Notes: generated from the letters alone by a model not told the origin. Shown: positions 51,879 through 60,374, counted from the first letter of the stretch. The stretch is 64,000 nt of DNA from Pseudaeromonas sharmana (GCF_042649925.1 NZ_JBHSAF010000005.1:36921-100920), one strand, 5' to 3'. Numbers and translations: made by a program.

Positions 51879-52079
51879 TTATTGCTCTGTTTCCGGTAAC
51901 CGGGCCGCTTCCGGCAGCGTCAATTCCAGAGGGAAAGCCTGCCGCAGTGCAACCTGGGTCAAAAAAATGCGAATTGCATCCGCCGTACTCATGCCCAGAC
52001 GTTCGAGAACCGCTTCAGCGCGCTCCTTGAGTTCCGGCTCGATGCGGGCGCGAACCATGTCACTCTTGATTGTGGTCAT
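51879..52079 (-). CDS. RelB/DinJ-family antitoxin, orphan
   Basis: A 66-residue ribbon-helix-helix protein: MTTIKSDMVRARIEPELKERAEAVLERLGMSTADAIRIFLTQVALRQAFPLEL is the RelB/DinJ DNA-binding and dimerisation core. Such proteins usually precede a RelE/YafQ-type toxin. Here the 118 nt downstream (51761-51878) are too short for a toxin and the next gene is unrelated, so it is a solitary antitoxin or regulator. Confidence 0.85.
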   Translation of the reverse strand: MTTIKSDMVRARIEPELKERAEAVLERLGMSTADAIRIFLTQVALRQAFPLELTLPEAARLPETEQ

Positions 52080-52280
52080 GTGTACGTCCTGACAAAGTCG
52101 AAATGGGCTCGCAGCGTGCTACAACAGTGCCGCAACAACAAGCAGGTTGTGCGAAAAATCGACACTGCGTCACCCTTTTTTACTCCGTCAAATATAAGCA
52201 ATGACCATGCCATTCACGTGGTTGGCGGCCAGGCTGTCTGCTTGCATAATGGTCGACATCTCAAAACTGTCGGAGTCGTC

Positions 52281-53126
52281 ATGAAATTTATCGGAGCCCA
52301 TGTCAGTGCCGCGGGGGGCGTCGAACTCGCCATTGAGCGGGCGGCGGCGTTGGGTGCCAATGCGTTGGCGCTGTTTACCAAAAACCAGCGTCAATGGCAG
52401 GCCCCAGCGCTGACCAGTCAAACCATACGCGCCTTTCATGACGCTTGTGTGCGGTTTGGGTTTCAAGCGGAGCAGATTTTGCCTCATGACAGCTACCTGA
52501 TCAATCTGGGACACCCGGAGCCGGAGGGCTTGGCCAAATCCAGGGAGGCGTTCCTCGATGAGTTGCAGCGTTGTGAGCAACTCGGGCTCTGCTATCTGAA
52601 TTTTCACCCGGGCAGTCATTTGGGCAAGATCCCGGAAGCCGTGAGCCTGAAATTGGTCAGTGAGTCGATTAATTGGGCGCTGGAACAGACCCAAGGTGTG
52701 ACGGCGGTGATTGAAAACACCGCCGGTCAGGGCACCAACCTGGGGTGGTCGTTCGAGCACTTGGCCACCATTATCGACGGCGTCGAGGATAAGGCGCGCA
52801 TCGGCGTCTGTCTGGATACCTGCCATGCGTTTGCCGCCGGCTACGATCTGCGTACCCACGACGGATGTGAACAGGTGTTTGCCGAGTTTGAGCGCCGGGT
52901 GGGTTTCCAATATTTAAAGGGAATGCACCTCAATGGCGCCAAGAGTAGCTTTGGCAGCCGGGTCGACCGCCATCACAGCCTGCAACAGGGCAATCTGGGG
53001 GAGGCGGTATTTCACTACATCATGGCGGACTCACGATTTGATCGTATCCCATTGATTCTGGAGACGGTTGAACCCGAAATCTGGGCTGACGAGATCGCCT
53101 GGCTGCGTTCTCTGGCTGCTGACTAA
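52281..53126 (+). CDS. nfo: Endonuclease IV
   Basis: A 281-residue Zn-dependent TIM-barrel AP endonuclease of base-excision repair. Family signatures are KFIGAHVSAAGGVELA at the start, LNFHPGSHLG, ENTAGQGTNLGW, GVCLDTCHAFAAGYD, and GMHLNGAKSSFGSRVDRHHSLQQG, holding the histidines, glutamates and aspartates of the three-metal site. The frame is open upstream to 52080, but the conserved start is MKFIGAHVS at 52281. No adjacent soxRS-type regulator is seen. Confidence 0.96.
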   Translation: MKFIGAHVSAAGGVELAIERAAALGANALALFTKNQRQWQAPALTSQTIRAFHDACVRFGFQAEQILPHDSYLINLGHPEPEGLAKSREAFLDELQRCEQLGLCYLNFHPGSHLGKIPEAVSLKLVSESINWALEQTQGVTAVIENTAGQGTNLGWSFEHLATIIDGVEDKARIGVCLDTCHAFAAGYDLRTHDGCEQVFAEFERRVGFQYLKGMHLNGAKSSFGSRVDRHHSLQQGNLGEAVFHYIMADSRFDRIPLILETVEPEIWADEIAWLRSLAAD

Positions 53127-53246
53127 CACGCGATCCGGTAAACGCCAGATTGTGTCTTGCCGCCATAGGGGCATTGCTCTACTATCGGGGTGTCGCCTGC
53201 GGGCGGCGTATTGCGGCTCCTCCGGATCGGTTGGGACAACACCATA

Positions 53247-53666
53247 ATGTCACGCTGGACACTGTTATTGGCCTTGGTATTGGTAGGCGGGTTGCTTTGG
53301 CAACCGGCCACCGCCGTGCTGTCTGTGCAACAGCCTGCGGTCACCGATACTCACCACTCCGCTGTCAGCCGCGCCCTTTCTCAACATCATGATATGGGGG
53401 CCATGGCGGCCGCCGATTGTCATGATGTCCAGCCAACGGCTTCGACGCCCGATCACTGTAATGGCCTGTCGATGTGGTTGGGTATGGAGCTGGCTGGCCA
53501 GCATTGCCATGCCTGTGTGCCCATGGTGGCCGAAGCGCCCGATACCACGCCGTTGCTGGTGTTGGCCCCGCGTGAGCCGGAACGGGTCATGCCGTTGCCT
53601 GCCCTCGGTTACGCCGATTTCATCCCCGGGATCCCCTCCCCGCCCCCCTGTTTACCTCTGGTCTGA
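53247..53666 (+). CDS. Small exported His/Cys-rich protein of the copper locus
   Basis: A 139-residue protein with a signal peptide (about 1-24, LLLALVLVGGLLWQPATA). The mature part has clustered His, Cys and Met (SQHHDMGAMAAADCHDVQ, then CNGLSMWLGMELAGQHCHACVPM), as in small metal-handling proteins found next to Cus genes (DUF2946-type layout is possible). It precedes cusF by 101 nt on the same strand. The start at 53247 was chosen because the signal peptide begins there. Function not established. Confidence 0.65.
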   Translation: MSRWTLLLALVLVGGLLWQPATAVLSVQQPAVTDTHHSAVSRALSQHHDMGAMAAADCHDVQPTASTPDHCNGLSMWLGMELAGQHCHACVPMVAEAPDTTPLLVLAPREPERVMPLPALGYADFIPGIPSPPPCLPLV

Positions 53667-53767
53667 ACCCGACATGGCGCGGGCCGTCCGTTATTGGCCC
53701 GTTTGAACCTTGCGTTACGCTGCCAGATGTCTGTGTGCATCGCCGTAACCAGACCGAGGAATCTAAC

Positions 53768-54109
53768 ATGACTGCTATTTCTAGTTTGCTGCGCACGACA
53801 CTGTGCTGTGCGCTGTTGTTGAGTCTGACACCGGTATTCGCCGCCGAGGCGACCCACGACCACCATGCCATGACGGCGTCTGTGGCCGCGTATCCATTAC
53901 AGGCGACCGTCATCAGCTGGCAGGGCGACCGGGTGGTGCTGGCGCATCAGCCGGTCAGCGCGCTGGGCTGGCCGGCGATGACCATGCCCTTCTCCCTGGC
54001 CAACGCCCAGCTGCGAGAGGGGCTCAAGCCGGGCATGGTGATCACCGCCCGCTTTGAGCTGGTCCCACAGGACTCGCCGCGTCTCGTGGCGTGGCAACCC
54101 CAGCCCTGA
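53768..54109 (+). CDS. cusF: Periplasmic copper chaperone CusF
   Basis: A 113-residue protein with a Sec signal (about 1-26). The copper site is His60, Trp68, Met71 and Met73 in VVLAHQPVSALGWPAMTMPF; the spacing H-x7-W-x2-M-x-M is identical to E. coli CusF, where Trp caps Cu(I)/Ag(I). A second metal-rich run (ATHDHHAM) follows the signal. It delivers metal to CusB. Start at 53768 follows GAGGAATCTAAC; the upstream in-frame ATG at 53735 has no function in the signal peptide. Confidence 0.93.
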   Translation: MTAISSLLRTTLCCALLLSLTPVFAAEATHDHHAMTASVAAYPLQATVISWQGDRVVLAHQPVSALGWPAMTMPFSLANAQLREGLKPGMVITARFELVPQDSPRLVAWQPQP

Positions 54110-54119
54110 GGTACTGATC

Positions 54120-55580
54120 ATGTCTGATACCTTATTGCAGCGCCGGGCTCTTGCCGGCGGCGGCTGGCTGTTGCTGGCGTTTGTGGCGGGCGGCATCCTG
54201 GTGTGGGGGGCGAACCGCACTGGCCTGATGCCAGGGGTGGAGACCGATACCGGCCCCATTGCAACCACGGCACCGGCGCGCAAGGTGCTGTATTACCGCA
54301 ATCCGATGGGCCAAGCGGATACCTCGCCGGTGCCGAAGAAGGACGAGATGGGGATGGATTACATCCCGGTCTATGCCGATGAGGCGGCGGCACCTGCCGC
54401 CATGCCGGGTCAGCGCAAGGTGCTGTATTACCGCAACCCGATGGGGCAGCCGGATATCTCGCCGGTGCCGAAGCAGGACGAGATGGGGATGGATTACATC
54501 CCGGTCTATGCCGATGACGCCGATCCGGCGCGGGTGACCCTCTCCCCGCAACGCATCCAGCTGCTCGGGGTCACCACGGCACCGGCGACGGCCGAGCCGC
54601 TGTGGCTCAAGGTGCGGGCCAATGGCCGTTTTGCGGTCGATGAGCGGCGCCAGGTGACGGTGACGGCCAAGTATGCCGGCTGGGTCGAGAAGTTACCGGT
54701 CAATACCACCGGCCAGACCGTGACTGCAGGTCAGACTTTGTTGGAAACCTATAGCCCGGAGCTGATTGCTGCGCAGCAGGAGTACCTGATCGCCCGCGAT
54801 AATCAGGGGCGGCTGCCATTGCAGACGGCGCCGGCCGGTGGTCGGCGCATGACGCTGACGGAGGGGGCGCTGCAACGCCTGCGTTTCCTGGATGTGCCCG
54901 AGCGCGTGGTCCAGCAGCTGGCGCAACGCGGTACCGTGCTGCGCACTCTGCCGCTGGCGGCGCCGCTCTCCGGGATCGTGCTGCAAAAATCGGTGATGCA
55001 GGGCATGCGCTTCAATGCCGGCGATCCCCTGTATACGCTGGCCGATCTGTCGCGCATCTGGCTGCTGGCCGAGGTGTATGAGCAGGATCTGGCGGCGGTG
55101 CGCGTCGGCCAGTCGGTGGCGGTGCAAGTCAATGCCTATCCGGGGGAAGCGTTTACTGGCCAGGTGGCCTTTGTCTACCCGACGCTGAATGCCAATACCC
55201 GCACCGTACCCGTTCGCATCGAACTGGATAATCCGGCCCTGCGGCTGAAACCCGAGATGTTCGCCACTGTCACGCTGCAGGTGGCGCTGGAGACGCCGGC
55301 GCTGCCCAGCGTGCCGGAGTCGGCGTTGATCGACAGCGGGCGCCGGCAACTGGTGCTGGTGGCCCAGGGCGCGGGACGCTTTGCCCCCCGCGAGGTGGTC
55401 GTTGCCGGCCGCGGCGAAACAGCACGCGGCGAGCGCCGGGTGCAGATCCGCGCAGGGCTGCTGCCCGATGAACAGGTGGTGACCCGTGCCAACTTCCTGC
55501 TCGACAGCGAAAGTAACCTGCGGGCGGCGCTCGGGGCGCTGCAACCGGCCGCCTCGGCGGCTCAGCATGGAGGGCAGTGA
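54120..55580 (+). CDS. cusB: CusB membrane-fusion protein with duplicated metal-binding domain
   Basis: A 486-residue periplasmic adaptor of the HME-RND copper/silver efflux pump. One N-terminal membrane segment (about 10-32) is followed by two tandem heavy-metal-binding domains, residues about 55-87 and 100-132, each YYRNPMGQ...SPVPK.DEMGMDYIPVYAD. Most CusB-type proteins have one. The barrel-sandwich and hairpin region (about 150-400) has VTAKYAGWVEKLPVNTTGQTV, and the beta-barrel NAYPGEAFTGQV. It bridges CusA to an outer-membrane channel. The start MSDTLLQRR at 54120 lies 10 nt after cusF. Confidence 0.95.
   Translation: MSDTLLQRRALAGGGWLLLAFVAGGILVWGANRTGLMPGVETDTGPIATTAPARKVLYYRNPMGQADTSPVPKKDEMGMDYIPVYADEAAAPAAMPGQRKVLYYRNPMGQPDISPVPKQDEMGMDYIPVYADDADPARVTLSPQRIQLLGVTTAPATAEPLWLKVRANGRFAVDERRQVTVTAKYAGWVEKLPVNTTGQTVTAGQTLLETYSPELIAAQQEYLIARDNQGRLPLQTAPAGGRRMTLTEGALQRLRFLDVPERVVQQLAQRGTVLRTLPLAAPLSGIVLQKSVMQGMRFNAGDPLYTLADLSRIWLLAEVYEQDLAAVRVGQSVAVQVNAYPGEAFTGQVAFVYPTLNANTRTVPVRIELDNPALRLKPEMFATVTLQVALETPALPSVPESALIDSGRRQLVLVAQGAGRFAPREVVVAGRGETARGERRVQIRAGLLPDEQVVTRANFLLDSESNLRAALGALQPAASAAQHGGQ
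54282..54518 (+). repeat. Tandem duplication in cusB (135-nt period)
   Basis: Two copies of a segment of about 100 nt begin at 54282 and 54417 (period 135 nt, 45 codons). Most bases are identical, including long shared stretches through the DEMGMDYIPVYAD coding part, which suggests a recent in-frame duplication of the metal-binding domain. Confidence 0.9.
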
Positions 55581-55582
55581 CC

Positions 55583-58500
55583 ATGTTGCGTTTTATCATT
55601 CGCTGGTCGTTTGCCAATCCGGTACTGGTGTTGCTGGTCAGTGCCCTGCTGGTGGTGGCCGGCACCCTGGCGCTGCTGCGCACCCCGGTCGATGCACTGC
55701 CCGATCTCTCCGATGTCCAGGTGATTGTCTACACCGAGTATCCTGGGCAGGCGCCGCAGGTGGTGGAGGATCAGGTGACCTATCCGCTGACCTCGGCACT
55801 GTTGTCGGTGCCGAAGGCGCGGGTGGTGCGCGGTTTCTCGTTCTTCGGCGCCTCGTTTGTCTATGTGATCTTCGAGGATGGGACCGATCTCTACTGGGCG
55901 CGCAGCCGGGTACTGGAGTACCTGAATGGCCTCGGCAGCCGGTTGCCGGCCGGTGTCAGCCCGACACTGGGGCCGGATGCCACCGGCATCGGTTGGGTCT
56001 ATCAGTATGCGCTGCGCGCCAAGGATCAGACGCTCGACAGCCTGCGTTCGTTGCAGGACTGGGTGTTGCGCTATCCGCTGGCGGCGACACCCGGTGTCGC
56101 CGAGGTGGCCAGTGTCGGTGGCTTCGTGCGCCAGTATCAGGTGGTGCTGGATCCGCGCAAGTTGCAGGCCTATGCCCTGTCGCCATTGACGGTAATGGAG
56201 GCCATCCGCGCCAGCAATCAGGAGGTCGGCGGCCGGGTCATCGAGCTGGCAGAGTCCGAATTCATGGTGCGGGGCCGCGGCTATCTGCAGGGCATACAGG
56301 ATCTGAATGATCTGGTGCTCAAGGAGGTCAATGGTACGCCGGTCCGGGTGGCCGATGTGGCGCGGGTCGAGTTGACCGGCGATGAGCGCCGCGGCCTGGC
56401 CGAGCTCAATGGTGAGGGCGAGGTGGCCTCGGGCATCATAGTGGCGCGCAGCGGCGAGAATGCGCTGGCGGTGATCGACCGCGTCAAGACCAGGCTGCAG
56501 CAGCTGCAGGCCAGCTTGCCGGCCGGGGTCGAGATCGTCACCGGTTACGACCGCTCGGCACTGATCGAACGGGCCATCGCCACCTTGCGCCATACCCTGG
56601 TTGAGGAGAGCCTGATCGTCGCGCTGGTCTGTGTGCTGTTTCTGCTGCACGTCCGCAGTGCGCTGGTGGCGATCCTGGTGCTGCCGGTCGGGGTGCTGAC
56701 GGCGTTTTTGGCGATGCGCGGTCTCGGCCTGAATGCCAACATCATGAGCCTCGGCGGCATTGCCATCGCCATCGGCGCCATGATCGATGCCGGCATCGTC
56801 ATGGTCGAGAATGCACACAAGCACCTGGAGCGCGCCGCGCCAGGACAATCGCGACGTGCGGCGTTACTGGCGGCCTGTCTCGAGGTGGGGCCGGCCCTGT
56901 TTTTCTCGCTGTTGATCATCACGCTGTCGTTTCTGCCGGTGTTTGCCCTCGAGGAGCAGGAGGGGCGGTTATTCCACCCGTTGGCGTATACCAAGACACT
57001 GGCGATGGCGGCGGCGGCGCTGCTGTCGGTGACACTGGTACCGGTGTTGATGCTCGGTCTGGTGCGCGGCAAGATCATCGCCGAGCAGCGTAACCCATTG
57101 AACCGGTTGTTGATTCGCCTCTATCAGCCGCTGATTCATGGCGTGTTGCGCTGGCGCTGGCTGACATTGGGGGCGGCGCTGGCGGTACTGGTGGCCAGCC
57201 TGTGGCCGCTGCGACATATCGGCAGCGAGTTCATGCCACAGCTGGATGAGGGGGCGCTGCTGTTCATGCCCGCGGCGTTACCCGGGTTGAGTGTCACCAA
57301 GGCGGCCGAGCTGCTGCAACTGCAGAACCGCATCATCCGCGCCTTCCCCGAAGTGGAGTCGGTGCTCGGTAAGGCCGGGCGCGCCAACAGTGCCACCGAT
57401 CCGGCGCCGCTGGAGATGTTCGAGACGGTGATCAACCTCAAGCCCCATGCACAGTGGCGGCCAGGGATGACGCTGGAGAAACTGGTCAACGAGATGGATG
57501 AGGCGGTACGCCTGCCGGGCATTGCCAATGCCTGGACCATGCCGATCCGTGCCCGCATCGACATGCTCTCCACCGGTATTCGTACCCCGGTCGGTATCAA
57601 GGTGTTCGGCCCGGATTTGGCCGGAATCGACCAGCTGGCGCGGCAGATCGAGCAGGTGGTCAAACCGCTGCCCGGGGTGCGTAGCGCCTATGCCGAGCGC
57701 CTGACGGGCGGCAACTTCCTGACCCTGCAACCGGATCGTCAGGCGATGGCACGCTATGGCCTGAGCATGGAGACGGTACAGCAGGTGATTGCGAGCGCAC
57801 TGGGTGGCGAGCGCGTCACCACCACGGTCGAAGGGCGGCAGCGTTACGGCGTCACGCTGCGCTATCCGCGCGAGCTGCGCGACAGCCCGCAGACGATTGC
57901 GCGCGAGGTGCTGGTGCCGACCGCCAATGGCGGGCTGATCCCGCTCGGTAGCCTGGTGTCGTTGCGCCTGGAATCGGGGCCACCGAGTATCCGTACCGAG
58001 AATGCCGAGCTGGCGGGTTATCTGTATGTCGATGTCGACACCCAGGATCTCGGCGGCTGGGTCGCGCAGGCCCAGCAGGCGGTTGCGGCGGCGATGGCCA
58101 GCGGCCAGATCCAGCTGCAACCCGGTTACCATCTGGCGTGGAGCGGGCAATTCGAGTACATGGAGCGCGCCAAGGCGCGGCTGCAGGTGGTGGTGCCGGT
58201 GACGCTGGCGCTGATTTTCCTGCTGTTGTACCTGAATTTCCGCAATCTGACCGACAGCCTGATCGTGCTGTTGTCGGTGCCATTTGCCCTGATCGGTGGC
58301 ATCTGGCTGCTGTGGTGGCTGGAGTATGCCTGGTCGGTGGCGGTGGCCGTCGGCTTCATCGCGCTGGCCGGCGTCGCCGCCGAGACCGGCATTGTCATGC
58401 TGGTCTACCTGGAGCAGGCCTGGCTGGCGGTACGGCAACAGGTCGCGGCCGAAGGGCGTGAACTGACCCGTGCCGATCTGTGGCAGGCGATCCAGCATGG

Positions 58501-58717
58501 TGCCGTCGAGCGGGTGCGGCCAAAGATGATGACGGTGGTGACCATCATGGCCGGCTTGCTGCCGATCATGTGGGGCAGCGGCACCGGGGCCGAGGTGATG
58601 CGCCGCATCGCGGCACCCATGGTCGGCGGCATGATCTCGTCCACCGTGCTGACGCTGCTGGTGATCCCGGCGCTGTATGCGCTGCTGCGCCAGTGGCAGT
58701 ACCGGCTCCGGTCCTGA
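55583..58717 (+). CDS. cusA: CusA, HME-RND copper/silver efflux pump
   Basis: A 1044-residue inner-membrane proton-driven pump of the heavy-metal RND family. The N-terminal helix (about 10-30) and LRTPVDALPDLSDVQVIVYTEYPGQAPQVVEDQVTYPL are family-typical; the transmembrane helix 4 signature GGIAIAIGAMIDAGIVMVENAHK carries the proton-relay acids; the second half repeats the fold (LSVPFALIGG and AAETGIVMLVYLEQ). It ends with IPALYALLRQWQYRLRS. ATG at 55583 has GGAGGG 8 nt upstream; a GTG at 55577 overlaps the cusB stop. It works with CusB and an outer-membrane factor not encoded nearby. Confidence 0.97.
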   Translation: MLRFIIRWSFANPVLVLLVSALLVVAGTLALLRTPVDALPDLSDVQVIVYTEYPGQAPQVVEDQVTYPLTSALLSVPKARVVRGFSFFGASFVYVIFEDGTDLYWARSRVLEYLNGLGSRLPAGVSPTLGPDATGIGWVYQYALRAKDQTLDSLRSLQDWVLRYPLAATPGVAEVASVGGFVRQYQVVLDPRKLQAYALSPLTVMEAIRASNQEVGGRVIELAESEFMVRGRGYLQGIQDLNDLVLKEVNGTPVRVADVARVELTGDERRGLAELNGEGEVASGIIVARSGENALAVIDRVKTRLQQLQASLPAGVEIVTGYDRSALIERAIATLRHTLVEESLIVALVCVLFLLHVRSALVAILVLPVGVLTAFLAMRGLGLNANIMSLGGIAIAIGAMIDAGIVMVENAHKHLERAAPGQSRRAALLAACLEVGPALFFSLLIITLSFLPVFALEEQEGRLFHPLAYTKTLAMAAAALLSVTLVPVLMLGLVRGKIIAEQRNPLNRLLIRLYQPLIHGVLRWRWLTLGAALAVLVASLWPLRHIGSEFMPQLDEGALLFMPAALPGLSVTKAAELLQLQNRIIRAFPEVESVLGKAGRANSATDPAPLEMFETVINLKPHAQWRPGMTLEKLVNEMDEAVRLPGIANAWTMPIRARIDMLSTGIRTPVGIKVFGPDLAGIDQLARQIEQVVKPLPGVRSAYAERLTGGNFLTLQPDRQAMARYGLSMETVQQVIASALGGERVTTTVEGRQRYGVTLRYPRELRDSPQTIAREVLVPTANGGLIPLGSLVSLRLESGPPSIRTENAELAGYLYVDVDTQDLGGWVAQAQQAVAAAMASGQIQLQPGYHLAWSGQFEYMERAKARLQVVVPVTLALIFLLLYLNFRNLTDSLIVLLSVPFALIGGIWLLWWLEYAWSVAVAVGFIALAGVAAETGIVMLVYLEQAWLAVRQQVAAEGRELTRADLWQAIQHGAVERVRPKMMTVVTIMAGLLPIMWGSGTGAEVMRRIAAPMVGGMISSTVLTLLVIPALYALLRQWQYRLRS

Positions 58718-58721
58718 GGTG

Positions 58722-58750
58722 AACCCCTGTCGGAAGGCAGGGGTTTTCTT
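58722..58750 (+). terminator. Rho-independent terminator of the cus operon
   Basis: Stem AACCCCTG / CAGGGGTT with an 8-nt loop followed by TTCTTG, immediately after the cusA stop. Confidence 0.88.
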
Positions 58751-58986
58751 GATATTTATCGCCGATAAAATGGGTGGTAGCCGCGGTGGGATAATAGTGC
58801 GGTCGGCAGGTTAGAAAATAATATCCAGGTAAAAATTAAATATTATTTAAATATTAATCAATTAGTTATGTATTTCTGATGCAGACATTGAAAATAAGCT
58901 TAGCCATCAGGGTGCAGCATGAATAATAACGTGCTGATTAGCTGGATAATTATTTTCTGCCGCCTGTCATCGTTGACAGGATAAAT
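58751..58986. other. AT-rich structured spacer between cusA and lgt
   Basis: The 236-nt spacer is strongly AT-rich. It contains an inverted pair GAAAATAA (58890-58897) / TTATTTTC (58950-58957) enclosing inner pairs CAGCA/TGCTG, a 21-codon ORF (58919-58984, beginning MNNNVLISWIIIF, with AGGG 9 nt upstream) and palindrome copy 3. The neighbouring genes converge here, so neither needs a promoter in it. It may encode a small RNA or tiny peptide. Confidence 0.4.
58962..58981. promoter_or_regulatory. Lux-box-like/CTGT-N8-ACAG palindrome, copy 3
   Basis: GCCTGTCATCGTTGACAGGA with perfect 7-bp arms CCTGTCA / TGACAGG; 16 of 18 core positions equal copy 2. It lies between convergent cusA and lgt, inside a 21-codon ORF. 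Confidence 0.5.
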
Positions 58987-59012
58987 AAACAGGGCCCGTG
59001 TGGGCCCTGTTT
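58987..59012. terminator. Terminator downstream of lgt
   Basis: Perfect 11-bp stem AAACAGGGCCC / GGGCCCTGTTT with a 4-nt loop; on the minus strand it is followed by ATTTATTTATCC. Symmetrical, so it can act in both directions. Confidence 0.88.
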
Positions 59013-59025
59013 ATTATGGGTGGCA

Positions 59026-59799
59026 TTACACCCGCGGCGTGCGGGCTTTGAACATGTAATAGATGCCGAGCAGCACAAACGGCACGCTGAGCCACTGGCC
59101 GACACTGATGGCAAAGCCGGCTTCATAATCGGCCTGCGCGGTCTTGATAAACTCCAGCAGGAAGCGCGAGCCAAACACCAGCACCATGAACAGGCCAAAT
59201 GCAAAGCCTTCACGCTGCACTTTTTTCCAGCGGTACATCGCCAGCAGCAGGATAAAGGTCACGAGATAGCAGGCGGCTTCGTACAGTTGGACGGGGTGGC
59301 GCGGCAGCTGATCGACGCGCTCGAAGATGACACCCCAGTCGCTGCCCGTCGGCAGGCCGATGATTTCGGAGTTCATGAAGTTGCCGAGGCGGATACAGCA
59401 GGCGGTCAATGCGGTCGGGATGGCCAGCCGATCCAGCAGCCAGAGAATGCGGTTTTCCGGGTGCTGGCGAACGAAGAGCACAATCGCCAACAGTACCCCG
59501 ACAGTGCCACCGTGACTGGCCAGGCCCCCCTTCCAGATTTTGAGAATTTCCATCGGATGACTGAAATAGAAATCCGGTTCATAGAAGATGACGTGCGCCA
59601 GGCGGGCACCGATCACGGTACCGATGAAGATGTAGGTCAGCAGCTTGTCGAGCTGTTCGGTCGGGTAGCCCTCGCGGCGGTAAATCCATTGCATCAGCTG
59701 GTAGCCAACGAGGAAACCACCGGCAAACAGGACGCCATACCAATGAATAGCCACAGAACCCAGCTGGAAAAGAATCGGGTCCGCATTCCAGTGCAACAT
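59026..59799 (-). CDS. lgt: Prolipoprotein diacylglyceryl transferase, Bacteroidetes-like variant
   Basis: A 257-residue inner-membrane enzyme that adds diacylglycerol to the lipobox cysteine. About seven helices; conserved GGLASHGG (His96), CIRLGNFMNSEIIG (Arg137) and RHPVQLYEA plus FGSRFLLEFIK (Arg212). The G-R-x-G-N signature of most proteobacterial Lgt is replaced by I-R-L-G-N-F-M-N-S-E, and the EFIKTAQADYE...GQWLSVPF ending is the form I know from Bacteroidetes. It is shorter than E. coli Lgt (291). A second, normal lgt may exist elsewhere. Confidence 0.9.
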   Translation of the reverse strand: MLHWNADPILFQLGSVAIHWYGVLFAGGFLVGYQLMQWIYRREGYPTEQLDKLLTYIFIGTVIGARLAHVIFYEPDFYFSHPMEILKIWKGGLASHGGTVGVLLAIVLFVRQHPENRILWLLDRLAIPTALTACCIRLGNFMNSEIIGLPTGSDWGVIFERVDQLPRHPVQLYEAACYLVTFILLLAMYRWKKVQREGFAFGLFMVLVFGSRFLLEFIKTAQADYEAGFAISVGQWLSVPFVLLGIYYMFKARTPRV

Positions 59800-59921
59800 G
59801 CTGCCTCCGCAGTCAGAGTGACAAATCAGCGGGCAAGGTTAACACAGCGCGACGGCAAATAAGCAACCCTGCGGTCAGCATTCGCTTTCCACTATGCTTG
59901 AAGTGCAAGCAGGAGGTGGAT

Positions 59922-60104
59922 ATGGCGGACTGCAATGTGAAGGAGCGTCGCCGGCGTCAGCGTCGACAACTGGCGGATCGTCGTCTTGATATCCGCTGGG
60001 AACCGGACAAAGAGGACAGGCGCCAGGGGGATGGGCGTCGGCAGGAAGACACCGGCGTGTTGAATCCGGGCGATCGGGACCGTTTTAACAAACCATCACT
60101 CTAA
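59922..60104 (+). CDS. Small Arg/Asp-rich hypothetical protein
   Basis: A 60-residue very charged protein (MADCNVKERRRRQRRQLADRR, then DIRWEPDKEDRRQGDGRRQED). No known domain is recognised; the basic start and acidic/basic alternation suggest a disordered nucleic-acid or protein-binding peptide. A clear AGGAGGT ribosome site precedes ATG 59922, which supports it being real. Start at 59898 is in frame but lacks a site. Confidence 0.6.
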   Translation: MADCNVKERRRRQRRQLADRRLDIRWEPDKEDRRQGDGRRQEDTGVLNPGDRDRFNKPSL

Positions 60105-60374
60105 ATCGCTGTGCCGAATAGCAGATCACTCACGACATTGACTTGGGTGGCGCTAAGCTGACCCTCTGTGCCAGGGATGGCAAGGTGGAGCGGATGGGTT
60201 TACGGCGTGTCAGCGTGTGCTTCCTTGTCGATGGTGCGCTATTAGGAGCGGCTATTTAGTGCCGATGCTTAAAAGCTGGGCGATGGCAATGGAAACTCGA
60301 TATACTGACCGGCAATGATAGAAGGGCCGCATGGCCCTTCTGACTGATCCACGATCTTTGACTGGAATGAATAC
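60105..60374. other. Spacer with hairpin and possible gene remnant
   Basis: 270 nt without a supported gene. An open frame of about 45 codons (roughly 60130-60260, QITHDIDLGGAKLTLCARDG...) has no start with a ribosome site. A strong 9-bp hairpin AGAAGGGCC / GGCCCTTCT at 60320-60341 without a U-tract lies 34 nt upstream of the next gene. Confidence 0.35.

Noticed and set aside
55562..56848. A 428-codon minus-strand ORF opposite cusA
   Set aside because: Antisense shadow of cusA; composition is typical of mirrored GC-rich codons (many His, Gln, Arg).
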